Origin: Paracentrotus lividus
Taxonomy: Eukaryota > Echinodermata > Echinoidea > Camarodonta > Echinidae
DNA length: 64,000 nt
Reading direction: 5' to 3'
Assembly (NCBI GenBank): GCA_940671915.1
Contig: CALNVZ010003434.1
Span: forward strand, 17,345,834 to 17,409,833
Numbering within the stretch: position 1 is the first letter of the stretch; the number at the start of each line of letters is the position of its first letter. This document shows positions 12,901-27,900 of the stretch, in pieces. A program made the translations under genes and the position numbers. The notes under the pieces are model-generated. The model was not told the origin of the DNA, ran no database searches, and saw only the letters and a program-made list of their open reading frames with translations.

Positions 12901-15900
12901 GAGACGTCTCCTGCGACGGAATCGTCTTCGCTACGATAAAAATTATTAAAGACGTCTCTGCGACAATTTTCAAAAACTGTACAATAGCAGTTTCAAAGAA
13001 CCGTCTCAAAGTAGTTTCTGTTACTCATGAACCGTCGTGAGATCGCTCTTCGGAGAAAGTCTGGGACGTTTCATAGAGTCGTGGAAACTAATTGAGAGGT
13101 TCTTTGTAAACTGTTATGTCACTGTTTGTTGAAAAAAAAGCCGCGAAGATGAAGTCTCTAATACTTTTATCCGTCCGGGAGACGTCTCCGCAAGTGAGAT
13201 TATCCACCTTAAGTTTCATTTTGCCTTGTGTTCTTGTCTTCCACCTGTTCAATATGGTTCTTTGTTGTTGGCTTCATACCAAAACTAAGGGTGGTAATCT
13301 CACTTCGCGGAGATGCTCCGGCGAAGATAGAAAATTTCTCTCCGCGATGGATAAAAAGCATAAGATGACGTTTCCGGAGACGTCTCAAGACGTCTCGCGA
13401 CGCTCTCCGCACAATTTTATATTTTAAAAGTCTGACAGCAAAATCCAAATGCCCGTCTCCGAGACGTCTCCGCGATATCGGAGACGTACTTTGTATCTTT
13501 TTATCCGTGCGCGGAGATGAAATTTTCTTATTCTCTCTCGATACGTCTCCGCGAAGAAATCGTCTTCGCTACGGATAAAAAGTATTAAACGTCTGCCGCG
13601 ACAATTTTTCAAAAACTTACAAAAGCAGTTTCAAAGAACCGTCTCCAAAGTAGTTCTGTTACTAACTCTTGAGCAGACGTCTCGGAAAAGTCTGGAGACG
13701 TTTCATTGAGTCGTGGAAACTATTTGAGAGGGTTCTAACTCTATGTCACTGAAAAAAAAAGCCGCGAGAAGTCTCTCTAAATTAACTTTTTATTTTCTCT
13801 CTGCGCGGAGGACGTCTCCGCGAATGTGAGATACCTACCTAAGTTTCATTTTGCCTTGTTCTTTGTCCTTCCCACCTTGTTCAAATATGGTTCTTGTGTG
13901 TTGGCTTCATATCAAAAACTAGAGGTGGTATTCTCACTATTCGCTGGAGATGTCTCCCGCGACAGAATAGAATTTCGTCTCTCGGCTGATGGATAGAAAA
14001 GCTAAGAGACGTTTCCAGACGTCTCCAAGACGTCTCCGCTCGACGTCTCCGCGACAATTTTATATTTTAAATCTGACGCAATCCCAAATCCGTATCATGG
14101 CGGTCTCCTCGATATCGATTGGAGTTCTCTATACTTTTAATGCGCTCGGAGGACGAAATTTCTATTCTTGTCGCGAGACGCTCTCCGTCGAAATGAGATA
14201 CCACCCTTAAAACTCGTCAACCCAAAAAGTGAGTGCGTGTATTTGTGTGTTGGTGCTCATATGAGACTTCACTACGCTCAGTTATTTTCTTAAGAACATC
14301 TAACAGAGTCATTTTTTGAAGCTTACATACATGTGTTATTTATGTATACATATTTAGGAGCACTAGACACGTATCCTGAGGGCAAATAAAGACAATATGA
14401 TGATGGACATATCACGATTGTNNNNNNNNNNNNNNNNNNNNNNNNNTTTATACTTTTTATCCGTCGCGGAGATGAAATTTCCTATTCTCTCTCGGAGACG
14501 TCTCCGCGACGGAATCGTCTTCGCTACGGATAAAAATTATTAAAGACGTCTCTGCGACAATTTTCAAAAACTGTGACAAAGCAGTTTCAAAGAACCGTCT
14601 CAAAGTAGTTTCTGTTACTCATGAACCGTCGTGGAGACGTCTCGGAAAAGTCCTGGAGACGTTTCATGAGTCGTGGAAACTAATTTGAGAGGGTTCTTTG
14701 AAACTGCTATGTCACTGTTTTTGAAAAAAAAAGCCGCGGAGAAGTCTCTAATACTTTTTATCCGTCGCGGAGACGTCTCCGCGAAGTGAGATACCTACCT
14801 AAGTTTCATTTTGCCTTTGTTCTTTTGTCTTCCACCTTGTTCAATATGGTTCTTTGTGTGTTGGCTCATACCAAAACTAAGGGTGGTATCTCACTTCGCG
14901 GAGATGTCTCCGCGACAGAATAGAAAATTTCGTCTCCGCGATGGATAAAAAGCATAAGAGACGTTTCCGAGACGTCTCCAAGACGTCTCCGCGACGTCTC
15001 CGCGACAATTTATATTTTAAAAAGTCTGACGCAATCCCAAATCCGTATCCAAGACGTCTCCGCGATATCGGAGACGTCTCTAATACTTTTTATCCGTCGC
15101 GGAGACGAAAATTTCTATTCTGTCGCGGAGACGTCTCCGCGAAATGAGATACCACCCTTAAACTCGTTCAACCAAAAGTGAGGGCGTGTATTTGTGTGTT
15201 GGCTCATATGAGACTTCACTACGCTCAAAAGTTATTTTTTCAAGAAAATCTTAACAGGAGTCATTTTTGAAGCTTACATACATGTATATTTATGTATACA
15301 TATTTAGGAGGCACAGACACGTATTCGCCTGAGGGCAAATAAAGACAATGATGATGGACAGATCACGATGTTTTCAGCGGAATGCTCCAGTGCTGATGCC
15401 TTTGGCTCCGGTCCATCAAGCAACTTTGACTATGAACAGAACTGTCATACAGAGACGATCTTTACACGATCCTTCACCACCACGCCGTTTGAGACAGGGA
15501 TGCACTCAGAGAACGGATGTGGTTATCGTGTCTGGAACCACGTCGCTCTCAATGTCCATCAATCAGGTACGTACCGTCAGGCGCGGATCCAGCAATGGCT
15601 CCGACTAAGGATTTTATCGGCTCAATTGTACGTGTGCATGGGTTGATAAAATCCTTTGTCAGAGGTGATGCTGCATCCGCTAATAGGCCTACAGACCTCC
15701 CTCGAACCCACAAATCTGTTACTTTCGCAATCATTCTGAGGCTCTGTTTTCCCGAAACACACTGTGTATAACGTACATGATTTCTTTGCCATTCTTAAAA
15801 AAAAAAGATATAACATTAATTAATGTTTCCCATTGTCTTTCAATCATTCACGACTCGTTATTCGAAGAAAACCCACAAATCCGCTTCTTTCGCAATCATT

Positions 15901-18900
15901 CTAAGGCTATGTTTTTTTCTTCTGAAACGCACTGTGTATAACTATACGATTTCTTTACCATTCTATATAAAAACAAATGATAACATGAAGTATTAATTCC
16001 CTTTGTCTTCCCGTCTCGATGGTTTTCATTTGGGTTATATCCCTTTCATCGCTTTTCAGAATCTCCAATGACATGCGAGTTGTATATCAACGGTAAACCA
16101 GACAGATTCAGCTGTGAATCACTGGCGGATTGTCTATCTCCAGCGACATACGAACTTGGTCTAGAATCGGCACTCGAACCTGACACAGGTTTAGATGAGG
16201 TTGGACTATGGCGACGGCCCCTACAGGAGGATGAGGTCACGTCACTTTATCACCAACCCACTGATGTGCCTGAAACATTCACTGATATCCCGCTATGGGT
16301 CGTTCCATTGATGGGTGAGTTTCTAGAGAAAATAAGCCCATTGACATATTTCAAAATAAATGTATGAGTCTATGCGTCTAGGGTATTGATAGGGTTGGGC
16401 AAATAATTACTTTTTTCTGAAAAGTTATTTCAAACAAGTTACTTCTATAGTCAAATTTGATGTAGAATCCAAAAATGACAATGATTTTTGTGTACGATGA
16501 TGTCTGACGTCGCTAAAGTGCAAAAAACCAAAATAGTGTATTTTGCCCATTCATCACACACTTTATAGATATAAACCGAATTTTATTTTGTTTCTTTATG
16601 GATTTTGATGGTCTAAAAGCTCAAATCTGACAATTTTATCATGACCTAATGTATCTAGTATGTGTTATAGGTGTTATTTAGTGATTTTGATATGAGGTGA
16701 TTTTTGCTCGATATTGACTGAACCTAACTACCAAACTACACTAACAGACAACTTTGGTAGGATTAATCATGTTGGATTAATCATGTTGGGTTCCCTGACA
16801 CCCAAAAGCCATATAAAAACGCAATAAAAGTGGTTTATACGTATAAAAAGTGTGATAATTGGGCGTAATACGCCATTTTGGTTTTTTGCACTTTAGCGAC
16901 GTAAGGCGTCATCGTATGCAAAAATAATTGTCATTTTCAGTTTCTACGTCGAATTTTACTATAAAAACAACTTGTTTGAAAAAAAAAGTTGAGATTCGCC
17001 CAACCCTAGTATTGAAGGAGGAGGAGGGGCAGTGTTAATTTAAACGCAGTGAACCACCGATTCGTTGGATTGCCTAGTTTGAAGGGACATTAAATAAAGC
17101 AGATTCAGGGCAAGGGGGGGGGACCCTTTTTTTGTATTTTTTTTTAGAGGGATGATACTTTAGATATTTAACTACTTTGTCAGCTGGAATTCTTTTTTTT
17201 CTCACTAGGATCACTAAGTTATTTTGAATATATGCAATATAAAAAGTACTTAAATCTTTTCTTCAGTATTTTATATTAATTTTCAATTAGATAGCTACAC
17301 AATCTATTTTTTTCGTTTTTAACTTTCTTTATATTTATTTATCAATACATTTTTCATATCTCCAGATAAAACGAACAATTGTCCTTGCGAAGAGACTACA
17401 GAAACGGTAAGATAATCATTAAAGACAATTACCAGCTTTTTTATATGCTTTTAAAAAGCCTTTACGCGGTCATAAATCTTGAAGAGCACTATATTATTAT
17501 CTGTTGTTAAATATTAAGGATTAATTACTGTGAAAAGCACAACCTGTGAACACTTGTAAGAACCCTGCTTATTCTATTTTGAATTTGGACTTAGACTTAA
17601 ACTTGCGTCTTCCTATTCCATGTGGAGCATTTTGCAGCAACATAACATCTCCACTCTCTGCGGTGTTCACCTTCAGCTCAAGTCCTTTGATGTCTGGACA
17701 CATGGCCAAGGAACCTCATTTGTCGTTCTTTAACTGTTACTAACAGTCTCTGGCTTGCTATCTCTATTTAATGTCAATTTATATGAAATGAAAGTACATG
17801 TTTAGCGAATTATCCACAATATTTCTTCTTTAAAAAAAAAAAAAAACCAAGGACATCGTGGAGTTGATCGAAGAAGGAGATGATGTAACACCGAATGATT
17901 TGGTCCAGATATCAGAACAGTTAACATCGATCATCAATATGTCTGATTTCACACAGCTTTCGGATAGGACAGAGAAGCACAAAGCCATACAGGTATTTAA
18001 TTTCCCAACCAGGGGTGCCGCTAAAAAGGGGCAGATGGTAGGTATATAGGAAAAAAAACTTACGCTTCAAAAAATGAGTAATTCCAAGAGTTTCTCGTGT
18101 CAGCTAAATGTTCTGCTGCTATTTTTAGACCAATAAAAACAAAACAAAGAAATAAACGTAATTGGGGCGTTCCGCACGCGGCGGAACGGCGTGCGTCAAA
18201 ATGTGCGACAAATGATTATACCGTTCCATTTCTCAGAGGCTTTCCAATCGTCTTTTGTTCAATAGGAGAACGGTCTGTTGTTTATACCCCCGTCACACTG
18301 AGCTCGTTCCTACTACGTCCTTGCAAATTTTGCTTAACGGGTATAGTCTGTGTGTAAACTGAGTGGACGTAGTAAATACTTCTTACGATCTGTTTACGAA
18401 CTTCATGGACTAGCTCGGTATTTTCAAAAAAGTGTTTAAAAAAAAAATCGGGCGCCCATCTCCTCCTAAAATTTAACGGGGGGGGGGGGGCAACGTACGA
18501 CCTGAAACGAGATGGACGTACTACAAACGAAATTGCCGTACTTAAATCGTTCTAAAGTTGTGCTAGGATGTCTTACAAACGAGCATTGTATATTCATTAT
18601 CAGCTTGAAGTTACGGAGACGCATGGGGTCTGGCAAAAACGGGCTAGGGTTTTTTGGGGAAACGGGCACGCATTTGCGTTCAACACGTTCTAGACGCGGA
18701 TAATAGGGAGCTTTCGCTGGACTACGGAGGAGATAATCTAGAACGTTAGCATTATGAAAGGCTTTATTTTCAAAATAGCTCAAACCCCAAACTCCTGCAT
18801 ACTGTTAGTACAGGAAAAGGAGTGTGTAAAGTAAAAACTGGTATTTGCTAGAAACGGCTGGCAAGCGTTTAAATTACAAGTTTTCGTGTGCACAAACGAG

Positions 18901-21900
18901 GGTTTTCCCCTAGCTACAAGAGATAGCTCCCCGTTGTCAAATCTACAAACGCTATTTTGGGAAATGTACGTTCTCCAAAACGTAGAACGTATAGGTTCCA
19001 GCGGAGAGTCAGTTATAAGCCAATAAGCGAGCGCTTGATAGGAATGTATACAGGCATTTCCCCTTTGCTAAAACATAAAAGAAGCATACTTTGAGTTGAC
19101 TAATCATAATGGCAGGGCGGTAGGTTATTCTTTTTTCATATCAGCAATGTTTTAGGTCAGCTGTTATACGCATAGACGCATTTGACACAATAAAACCTTG
19201 GTATGAAAAAAAAGAAAGAACTAGGTATCCCCAGTAAAGTAGCCTTTTGATTCAATTCGTATTGCAACAATAGACGTTACAATATCTCACAGCCAAAGGG
19301 AACATGTGCGGTTACCATGGAAACTTTTATTCAAAGTTACTGAAGAAGATAGGAAACGAGGATTTGCAGGCATTTTGAAAATAGTGCCCTCTTTTATGCT
19401 AATGTTCTAGATAAGCTCCCCGTAGTCAAGCGAAAGCTCACTACGGAGCTTTCTAACCTCAGACCGAACGTCAGCTACAACGAGTTAACTGGAGCGTATC
19501 GAGGTCGTGCAGACCTCGTTGGTTCCCTGGCAGAAGCGCTTTCGTATTTTGACGACGGTTAGTTTCGATAGTCACGTGACAAAGATGTTTGGACCGGTGA
19601 CAATTATTTGAATTATCTTTATGTGTTTGTATAGTAGTTATTTTTTTTTTTTTTTTATTATGTACTTTTTAAATCCTTCTTTCCCTTTCTCTTCCATCAT
19701 TCTTATGTATTTCTTTATTTTTCTTTCTTTCATCTTCTTCTCTCCATCATTTTTATGTATTCTTTGTTTTTAATCCTTCTTTCACTTTCTCTCTCATTAT
19801 TTCTTATGTATTCTTTTGTTTATCTTCTTTCATTTCCTCTCCATCATTTCTTATGTATTTCTTTGTTTTTAATCCTTTCTTTCACTCTCTCTTTCACTAT
19901 TCTTATGTATTTCTTTTGTTTTAATCTTCTTTTCACTTTCTCTTTCAATATTTCTATGTATTTCTTTGTTTTTCCTTCTTTCATCTTCTCTTCCATCATT
20001 TCTTATGTATTTCTTGTTTTAATCCTTCTTTCACCTTCTCTTCATTATTTCTTATGTATTTTTTGTTTTTAATCCTTCTTTCACTCTCTCTTTCACTATT
20101 TCTTATGTTTTATTTGTTTTTAATCCTTCTTTCACTTTCTCTTCAATATTTCTTATGTATTTCTTTGTTTTTCCTTCTTTCATCTTCTCTTCCATCATTT
20201 CTTATGTATTTCTTTGTTTTTAATCCTTCTTTCACCTTCTCTTTCATTATTTCTTATGTATTCTTTGTTTGTCCTTCTTTCATCTTCTCTTCCATCATTT
20301 CTATGTATTTCTTTGTTTTAATCCTTTTCACTTTCTCTCTCATTATTTCTTATGTATTCTTTGTTTTTCCTTCTTTCATCTTCTCTTCCATCATTTCTTA
20401 TGTATTTCTTTGTTTTTAATCCTCTTTCACTCTCTTTTCACTATTTCTATGTATTTCTTTGTTTTTAATCCTTCTTTCACTTTCTCTTTCAATATTTCTT
20501 ATGTATTTTCTTGTTTTCCTTCTTTCATCTTCTCTTCCATCATTTCTTATGTATTTCTTTGTTTTAATCTTCTTTCACTTTTCTCTCATTATTTCTTATG
20601 TATTTCTTTGTTTTTCCTTCTTTCATCTTCTCTTTCCATCATTCTTATGTATTTCTTTGTTTTAATCCTTCTTTCACTCTCTATTTCACTATTTCTTATG
20701 TATTCATTGTTTTTAATCCTTTTTCACTTTCTCTTCATTATTTCTTATGTATTTCTTTGTTTTTTCCTTCTTATTTTCTTCTCTTCCATCATTTCTTATG
20801 TATTCTTTGTTTTATCTTACTTTCACTTTTCTCTTCAATCATTTTTAGTGTATTCCGTTGTTTTTCAATCGGAGAAACATCACTCACGTTGTCGTTGTCG
20901 CGACGACGTGGAATCGGGCAAATTTCGCCCGACTCCCGTCCTAGGATTTTGAGACGAACCGCAGTGAAAGGCCTTTGAGCATGCGCAGTGGCGATATGAC
21001 GTCACCTCGTCGTAGCTTGACGTTCGGTCTGTGCCTTAGAAAGCTACCTACTAATGACGCAGTAAGAACGAGATGAACTTTCTCTAGGCCGTTTGGTCGA
21101 CGTAAGAACGAGAAAAAAAAAAACGGATTTTGACGGATTAAAAACGACCCAGAACTAGTTAGGTCGGGACGAAACGCATTGGAAACGAGTTGGAACTGAT
21201 TAAGAACGGGTTGAAACTAACCGGGGACGGGTTTGGATTATTCAGACGGGCTCTGTTTCGTGGAAACGGTCATTTTCACCTGATTTTAACTAGATACAAA
21301 CGGACTGCAGACGAGGCAAAGACGTGATGGACGTATTGAGGACTGTGTACGAACGTTGTTATCTTAATCCAGAAATAATTAGGTCAAATGTACGCGTTCT
21401 TTTTCGGACCAATGGCCGTTTTTCGTATTTATTCTAAAAGTTGTGAGATTTCTGTAATTGTAACAATTAATGTGTGGCAATCAAATAGCTGATCTATTCG
21501 CTTATACTACTATCACACTGAACAATTTTTTTACCATGTTATTGAAATTATTGCAGAACGGGCTTAATCTATGTACACACGGAGTGGACGTACTTGAGAC
21601 CTATTTCAATCCGCTCAGGACTTTATAGCACGGGCTTGGATAGCAATATGTTTCAATTTTTAAACAGAATGGCATGTCATAATTCCAGTCACACTGAGCA
21701 AGTTCTCACTGCGTTCTTGGTAGTTCTTGTTGAACGGGCTCAATCTGTTTACAAACGGACTGAACGTAGTACAGACCTTTTAGAATCTAGTACAGACCGT
21801 TTACTATCTGTTTACGAACTTGGCGAACGGGCCCGAACGGAGAGAACGGAAATGCATTCCGATTTTTTTTTAACATGTTAAAAAAAAAAAATCGTACTGG

Positions 21901-24900
21901 CTTCCAGTTCTAAAATTAAACGTAGTGACAACGTTCCTAAAACGGGTAGGACTTACTCTGAACGAGAAGGACGTACTACGAACATGGTACCTAACTTTTA
22001 TCATGCTGCGCATAGGCACTTTAGTGACGGTTTGGACGTGCTACGAACGGTATAGAGTGAACGAGCCGTTTACTCGGTCTGAACTGGATAACAACGTATT
22101 GCAGACGCGATAAAGACGGAATTGATGTAACGAGAACTATTTATGAACTGCCTAGTATCGTATTCAAGAAATTATTTTTCAAAGTTATAAATTCCAACCC
22201 GACCAAAGCCCGTTCAGCATTTTTTTAAAGAACGGGCAAGAACGTTATAGAACGTTATAGAACGACCTCAGTGTGACGGCCCCCTTAGGTGTCTAATTAA
22301 AGGACTGGATGCATGTCAGTAGTAAACAAGAAACACTTTGCAGTAAGGACACTACGGTAGATGCTCTCTCCTGCGTTCGGAAAGAAAATTAAATTTTGTT
22401 AAGAAGCCTGCTTCGTTCAGTGGCTGTTGAGTTTTTTACGTTTTTTTAAATATTTTTTTCTCCAAAGTGTAACTCTTTTTGATTACTGAAAATATATTGC
22501 TCTAGACATCACTGGCTAATGCATGAATACAGAGTATAGCCTATTTGATGTAAATATTTAGATCGAGTAAAGTAGCATAAGCATCAAAACCTGTTGAATG
22601 ATAACGCGTTGTATTGGTATAAATTATACTAGGATATGAATTGAGGCCTAATATTTGATTGGCTGATAGCAACTAGATGTTTATATTGTAATCCCATATC
22701 ACATTACTAATTCATTTCTTCATTTTTGAGCAGAGTTCTTTGGATATTATCTCTTCACTTGCCACACTCAGTGCTAAGAGGGTAAGTAATGAGAATAATT
22801 ATACAGAAGATATATTAATAAATGATAAACAAACAATAAGATAATTTATGTATGGAATATTCTCAAACGATAGGGTATATGTGGTATCAAATGAAACCAC
22901 ACATATTCTTCTTGATGATATAATTACAATTATAATTTGCTCTCTGTTGAAGGAAAAGTATAAGCTCATTTTTTTTAAACGAAAGCAAAGACCATACACA
23001 AATCATTTGTCCTGAAGTAATTGTACTGCTCCGTATTAGTCATCATAATGGCCTTTTATGTTTAATTTTTTATTTAATTTAGAAAACTAATCATATCGGA
23101 AATCCATGTGTGCATCCCTCTAAGAAACAAATATTATGAATGAGGTTTAATATATAGTCTAGGAATTTTTATATTTTTTTATCTCTTTATAGGAGTACTT
23201 TCCTAACCTACCTCTCTTGTTGGTAGAGTCAAATAACAAAATATAGTTTTACATTTATCTCCAGGCCAATGAATTGAAGGACAACCTGAATGAATTTCAC
23301 CAGGTGGGACACAACATTCTAGGCTCTGTTGAAGCACTGCAGAATGCATTACTCAATGACGTCACAATATTTAATAAATTCAGGTCCGATGAAATAGGTA
23401 GGATGAAATTAAATTTATCTGATAAATCATTTTTTTTTTACCACTCACACTTCCATTATACTTCCAATTTATCTTAGTACATCAAACGAAGATGATTCTC
23501 ATTTCAGTTTCAATGAAAACTTAATATTCGACAACATTAGTTATAAAACAAACAATTTGCAGACGTTCGGCTTTCACAATTCGAAAATGATGGGTTATAT
23601 GAATGAATGAATACAAAATTGCATCAACTCAATTACACAGTATTCATTGGATTAAGGTAATTAATTACCCTTAGATAATTACCCTTTGGGATTAGGGTGA
23701 GGGGTAGTTTTCCGGGCTAGCCATCCTAAAAACTAATTGAGTGTAATGGGTAAACATATGAATGTAAAAGAAATTCGAGATGTAATATGAATCATACCTA
23801 TAATTAAGATACATTTAACAAGATTTCCCATTAATCTTTTCATGACTAATTTGACAGAGATCACGACGGCTCCAGCTGACATGGGGACTGATTTCATTTA
23901 CCGTCGCGATCAGGTCAAAGATGATACCAGTGTGCATATTTCGTCCAAGAACTTTAAACAAGGTACCTTAGTTTATACCTAAAGGTGGTATTTCAATTCT
24001 ACGATTTTAATGGTACTAGTATGTTTTAGAATATTAACATTTACTGCGTTTTTTTTTTCTTATTACATTTCGAATGATAAGAAAGTATCTCTTAGTATTT
24101 GTCTTTATAGTCGATTCCCTCAGATAGATATTTAGGTCTTTTATCCCCCTGTTTATTTTCTACAGATTGCCTTGCCAACAAGCGTGCATGGGGTAAAATT
24201 AACAATCCACAAATATTTAGTATAATTATAATGATGTCAGATCTGAACGACGTCCGATTTTTCAAATATTTTAAACAATCTTCCAAAGTACAATGTAAGC
24301 ACGGAGAAGGAATTTTGAAATCTTGTCACTTTCACTTTATTTCCTACAACAAGAAACAACAAAAACATCAATTCAGGCACACAAACGCATTTGATCGCAA
24401 TCTACCGCAGTTTTCTACAAACTATTAGGAGATAACCACGGAGTCGGGCTAGCCCAAGGGGATGGAAAAGATGGAGCTTAACAAACGAACCCCTTCTTAT
24501 ATTCTACTTTCTTATTTCTCTCTTGATTATTGATTATATTTATAGGATCTCGAATAAGCGTAGCGTTGTTAAAGGGATCCGCTGCCTCGTTTCTTCCAAA
24601 GAAACTCAATCATAACAAAACGTAAGTGTTATACATAAACCTTATGAAGAAGTCCCGTTTTTACAGGTACACTAAAATTCATACACATATCGTCGTCTTA
24701 TAGATGGCGATTAATGGCGATTCTGTACACTGTCATTATAGAGAGAGTCTAGCCTTCTCTGTTTCAGTACATATTGATATGATGCATTTCCAGTTGTAAC
24801 GTACTTGCCACAAACAAAATGTAGTAAATAAAGCGAATGCGCCATGTTGATAGCTGCGGTGTTCATGGAACTGGCTCCACGGTATACAGGTATGTGCACC

Positions 24901-27900
24901 AAATAATCGCCATGAATGTTTGTCCGCGATGTGTGAAATCCGCTTAACTGGAAGGAACGATTATCTGTGGGTTTAGATTAGGTTTGGCGTTGGTGTGACT
25001 ACAGTATCCAGAAACATAAAAAAAATATCAAGAAAATCAAAGTTTTTGTCATAAATATTTACTAGTTCTATACTGATGAAAGTTTTTTTTTCTTCAAAAT
25101 TGTTCTTCTTATTTTATCCTTCCCTATAACTAATCATTGATTCTTTCCTTGGTTTTTTTTATGCAACTTCTCTTAAATCTATATTCTTATAATTTCAGGT
25201 CAGTGGTAAAAGGTGATGTGACGTCTCCAGTGCTCAATGTACAAACGACTGGTGTCGATACGGAATCTCTAAATGAAAATATCACCTTCACTATTGCTCA
25301 TAATGAATACGTATGTATAAACTCTAGTATAATGATTTTATTTTTGTTTCATTTAACTGCTAATTTTACTGATTGTTCTTGTCTGAAGGATATTTAAGTG
25401 CGAGATTGAGAGCATAAGAGAGATGTTCAGCACTTCAAATTATTGCTGCTGTGGAAAGCATGATACGAAATCTTTTTAATAAATCACGATAGATGGTTAA
25501 TAATCTAGAAGAGACAGGGGTTTTCCATGCGGTGCCAGGTAAAAATGGCAGAGGTAAAAATGGCAGAGGCAAAAATGGCAGAGGCAAAAATGGCAGAGGT
25601 AAAAATGGCAGAGGTAAAATGGCAGAGGTAAAAATGGCAAGAGGCAAAAATGGCAGAGGTAAAAATGGCAGAAGCAAAAATGGCAGAGGTAAAAATGGCA
25701 GAGGTAAAAATGGTAGAGTAAAAATGACAGAGGCAAAAATGGCAGAGGTAAAAATGGCAGAGGTAAAAATGGCAGAGGTAAAAATGGAAGAGGTAAAAAT
25801 GGCAGAGGTAAAAATGGCAGAGGCAAAAATGGCAGAGGTAAAAATGGACAGAGGCAAATGGCAGAGGCAAAAATGGCAGAGGTAAAAATGGCAGAAGCAA
25901 AATGGCAGAGGTAAAAATGGCAGAGGTAAAATGGTAGAGGTAAATGGCAGAGGCAAAAATGGCAAGGGTAAAAATGGCAGAGGTAAAAATGGCAGAGGTA
26001 AAAAATGGAAGAGGTAAAAATGGCAGAGGTAAAAATGCCAGAGGTAAAAATGCCAGAAGTAAAATGGAATGTCTTTCGCAAGCCAATTGTCATAGCAAAG
26101 CCCATTCTCATAATTATGGCAAATTCCCTTTAGGAAAGGGGGTAAAACATTCATGAAGAAAACCTAAAAGGGATTTTAAAATTTCAATGCTGGACTGCCT
26201 GGAGGGTCCTTATCTTTAGAATTGACTGACTTCCATTTGGAGGATTACTATCTGCTATGAGATTTTGCTATACCAAAGTGAACGATCGTTTTATTTACAT
26301 TTTTACCTTTTAACTGTACATGTTATAACAAATTAAAAATAAATTACGACGTCAGTGTGGAAATGCCATCTTAAAATAGGTGTGCACGTTTTTGTTTACA
26401 TACAAACAACAACATGTCTTATAAGTAATTCTTTATTATTTGTACCTCATGAGAGAAAAATAGAATAAAATTACCAATACGATTTTGATGTAACACGTGC
26501 AGTATAATGACTATAACAATCGCCAATATACTTTGATATTGCAATAGCTCATAATCAGCTAGTCCAAATGCAAGGCAGTCAATTTAAAAGTTAAGAACAC
26601 CTCCAATAATGATATTTTATAATCCCTTCTTATAACTAGCTTTCTTTGTTAACTATTTACCCCTTTTGGTATCTCACTTCGCGGAAACACATTTGAGACG
26701 GATTTGTCAATATGGTATTGCCATTATAGCTTGTATCCTAAGTCTCCTCTTTCTCCTTAATTGTCAGACACGTTTCTTATAGGTCCTACTCTTTATACGT
26801 GCGAAACAAAGAATTCCGTCGCGGAGACGTCTCCGCGACAGAATCATATCCGCGACGGATAAAAACTATTAGAGACGTATCCGATGTCGCGGAGATGTAG
26901 TAGAGACGTTTCCGATACATTTTTCATAAACTGTAACAAAGCAATTTCAAAAAACCATCTCAAAGTTGTATCAGCGACTCATGAAACGTTTTAAACAGGT
27001 TTTTAAAAAAATTGTTGCGGAGACGTCTCTGAGACGTTTCATGAGTCGCTTAAACCACTTCGAGACGGTTCTTTGAAAGTGCTTTGTTACAGTTTTGTTA
27101 AAGTGTCGCGGAGACGTCGTGGAGAAATCTCCGCGACGTCTCAGCAACATCGGAGACGGAGACGTAATATATATATATATTTTTATCTGTCATGAAGGCG
27201 TTTCCGAGAAGTGAGATACCACCCAAGGGAATTGGCCATGTTTTATTCATGGGATTTGCTATGACACTTAATTGCGTAAGACCTGACATTTTTACCTCTG
27301 CCATTTTTACCTCTGCCATTTTTACCTCTGCCATTTTTACCTCTGCCAATTTTTACATCCGCCATTATTACCTCTGCATTTATTACCTCTGCCATTTTTA
27401 CCTCTGCCATTTCTACCTCCGCCATTTTTACCTCTGCCATTTTTACCTCTGCCATTTTGCCTCTGCCATTTTTGCCTCTCCATTACCTCTGCCATTATTA
27501 CCTCTGCCATTATTACCTCTGCCATTTTTACCTCTGCCATTATTACCTCTGCCATTTTTACACCGAACCTTCCATGCACATTACTCAAGCCCTCCCCTCC
27601 CCAAAAATGTAAATTATCCATTATACAGTCACATAATGGATACATTCTGGATTTACTGAAATTCTTTGACCTATTAGCCAAAACTTCAAAAATATGTAAT
27701 GTCTATTGAAATATTTTTTTTTCTTTTTTCATCAGGATATAGAGAAACGATAAATTTTAAGATGACAAATTAACCATTTCATTACAATAAAACGATGCCA
27801 GATAGGTAAATGTAACATTTATTAAGTATAATAAAAACATATAATTTCCGTAAACATGGTAACCCCGATTAAACATAATTAACCATATAAAGGGCTTTGA

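Noticed and set aside
20269..20952. 227-codon open frame rich in Phe, Ser, Leu
   Set aside because: It is a translation of a CT-rich minisatellite; the frame is open only because the unit lacks stop codons.
25435..26154. Long frames on both strands with AEVKM, GRGKN or LPLPF repeats
   Set aside because: They come from a 15-bp tandem repeat, a multiple of three, which keeps all frames open. The array is a foldback arm.
25541..27560. CRISPR array (regular short repeats)
   Set aside because: Repeats are head to tail without unique spacers, the genome is eukaryotic, and there are no cas genes.
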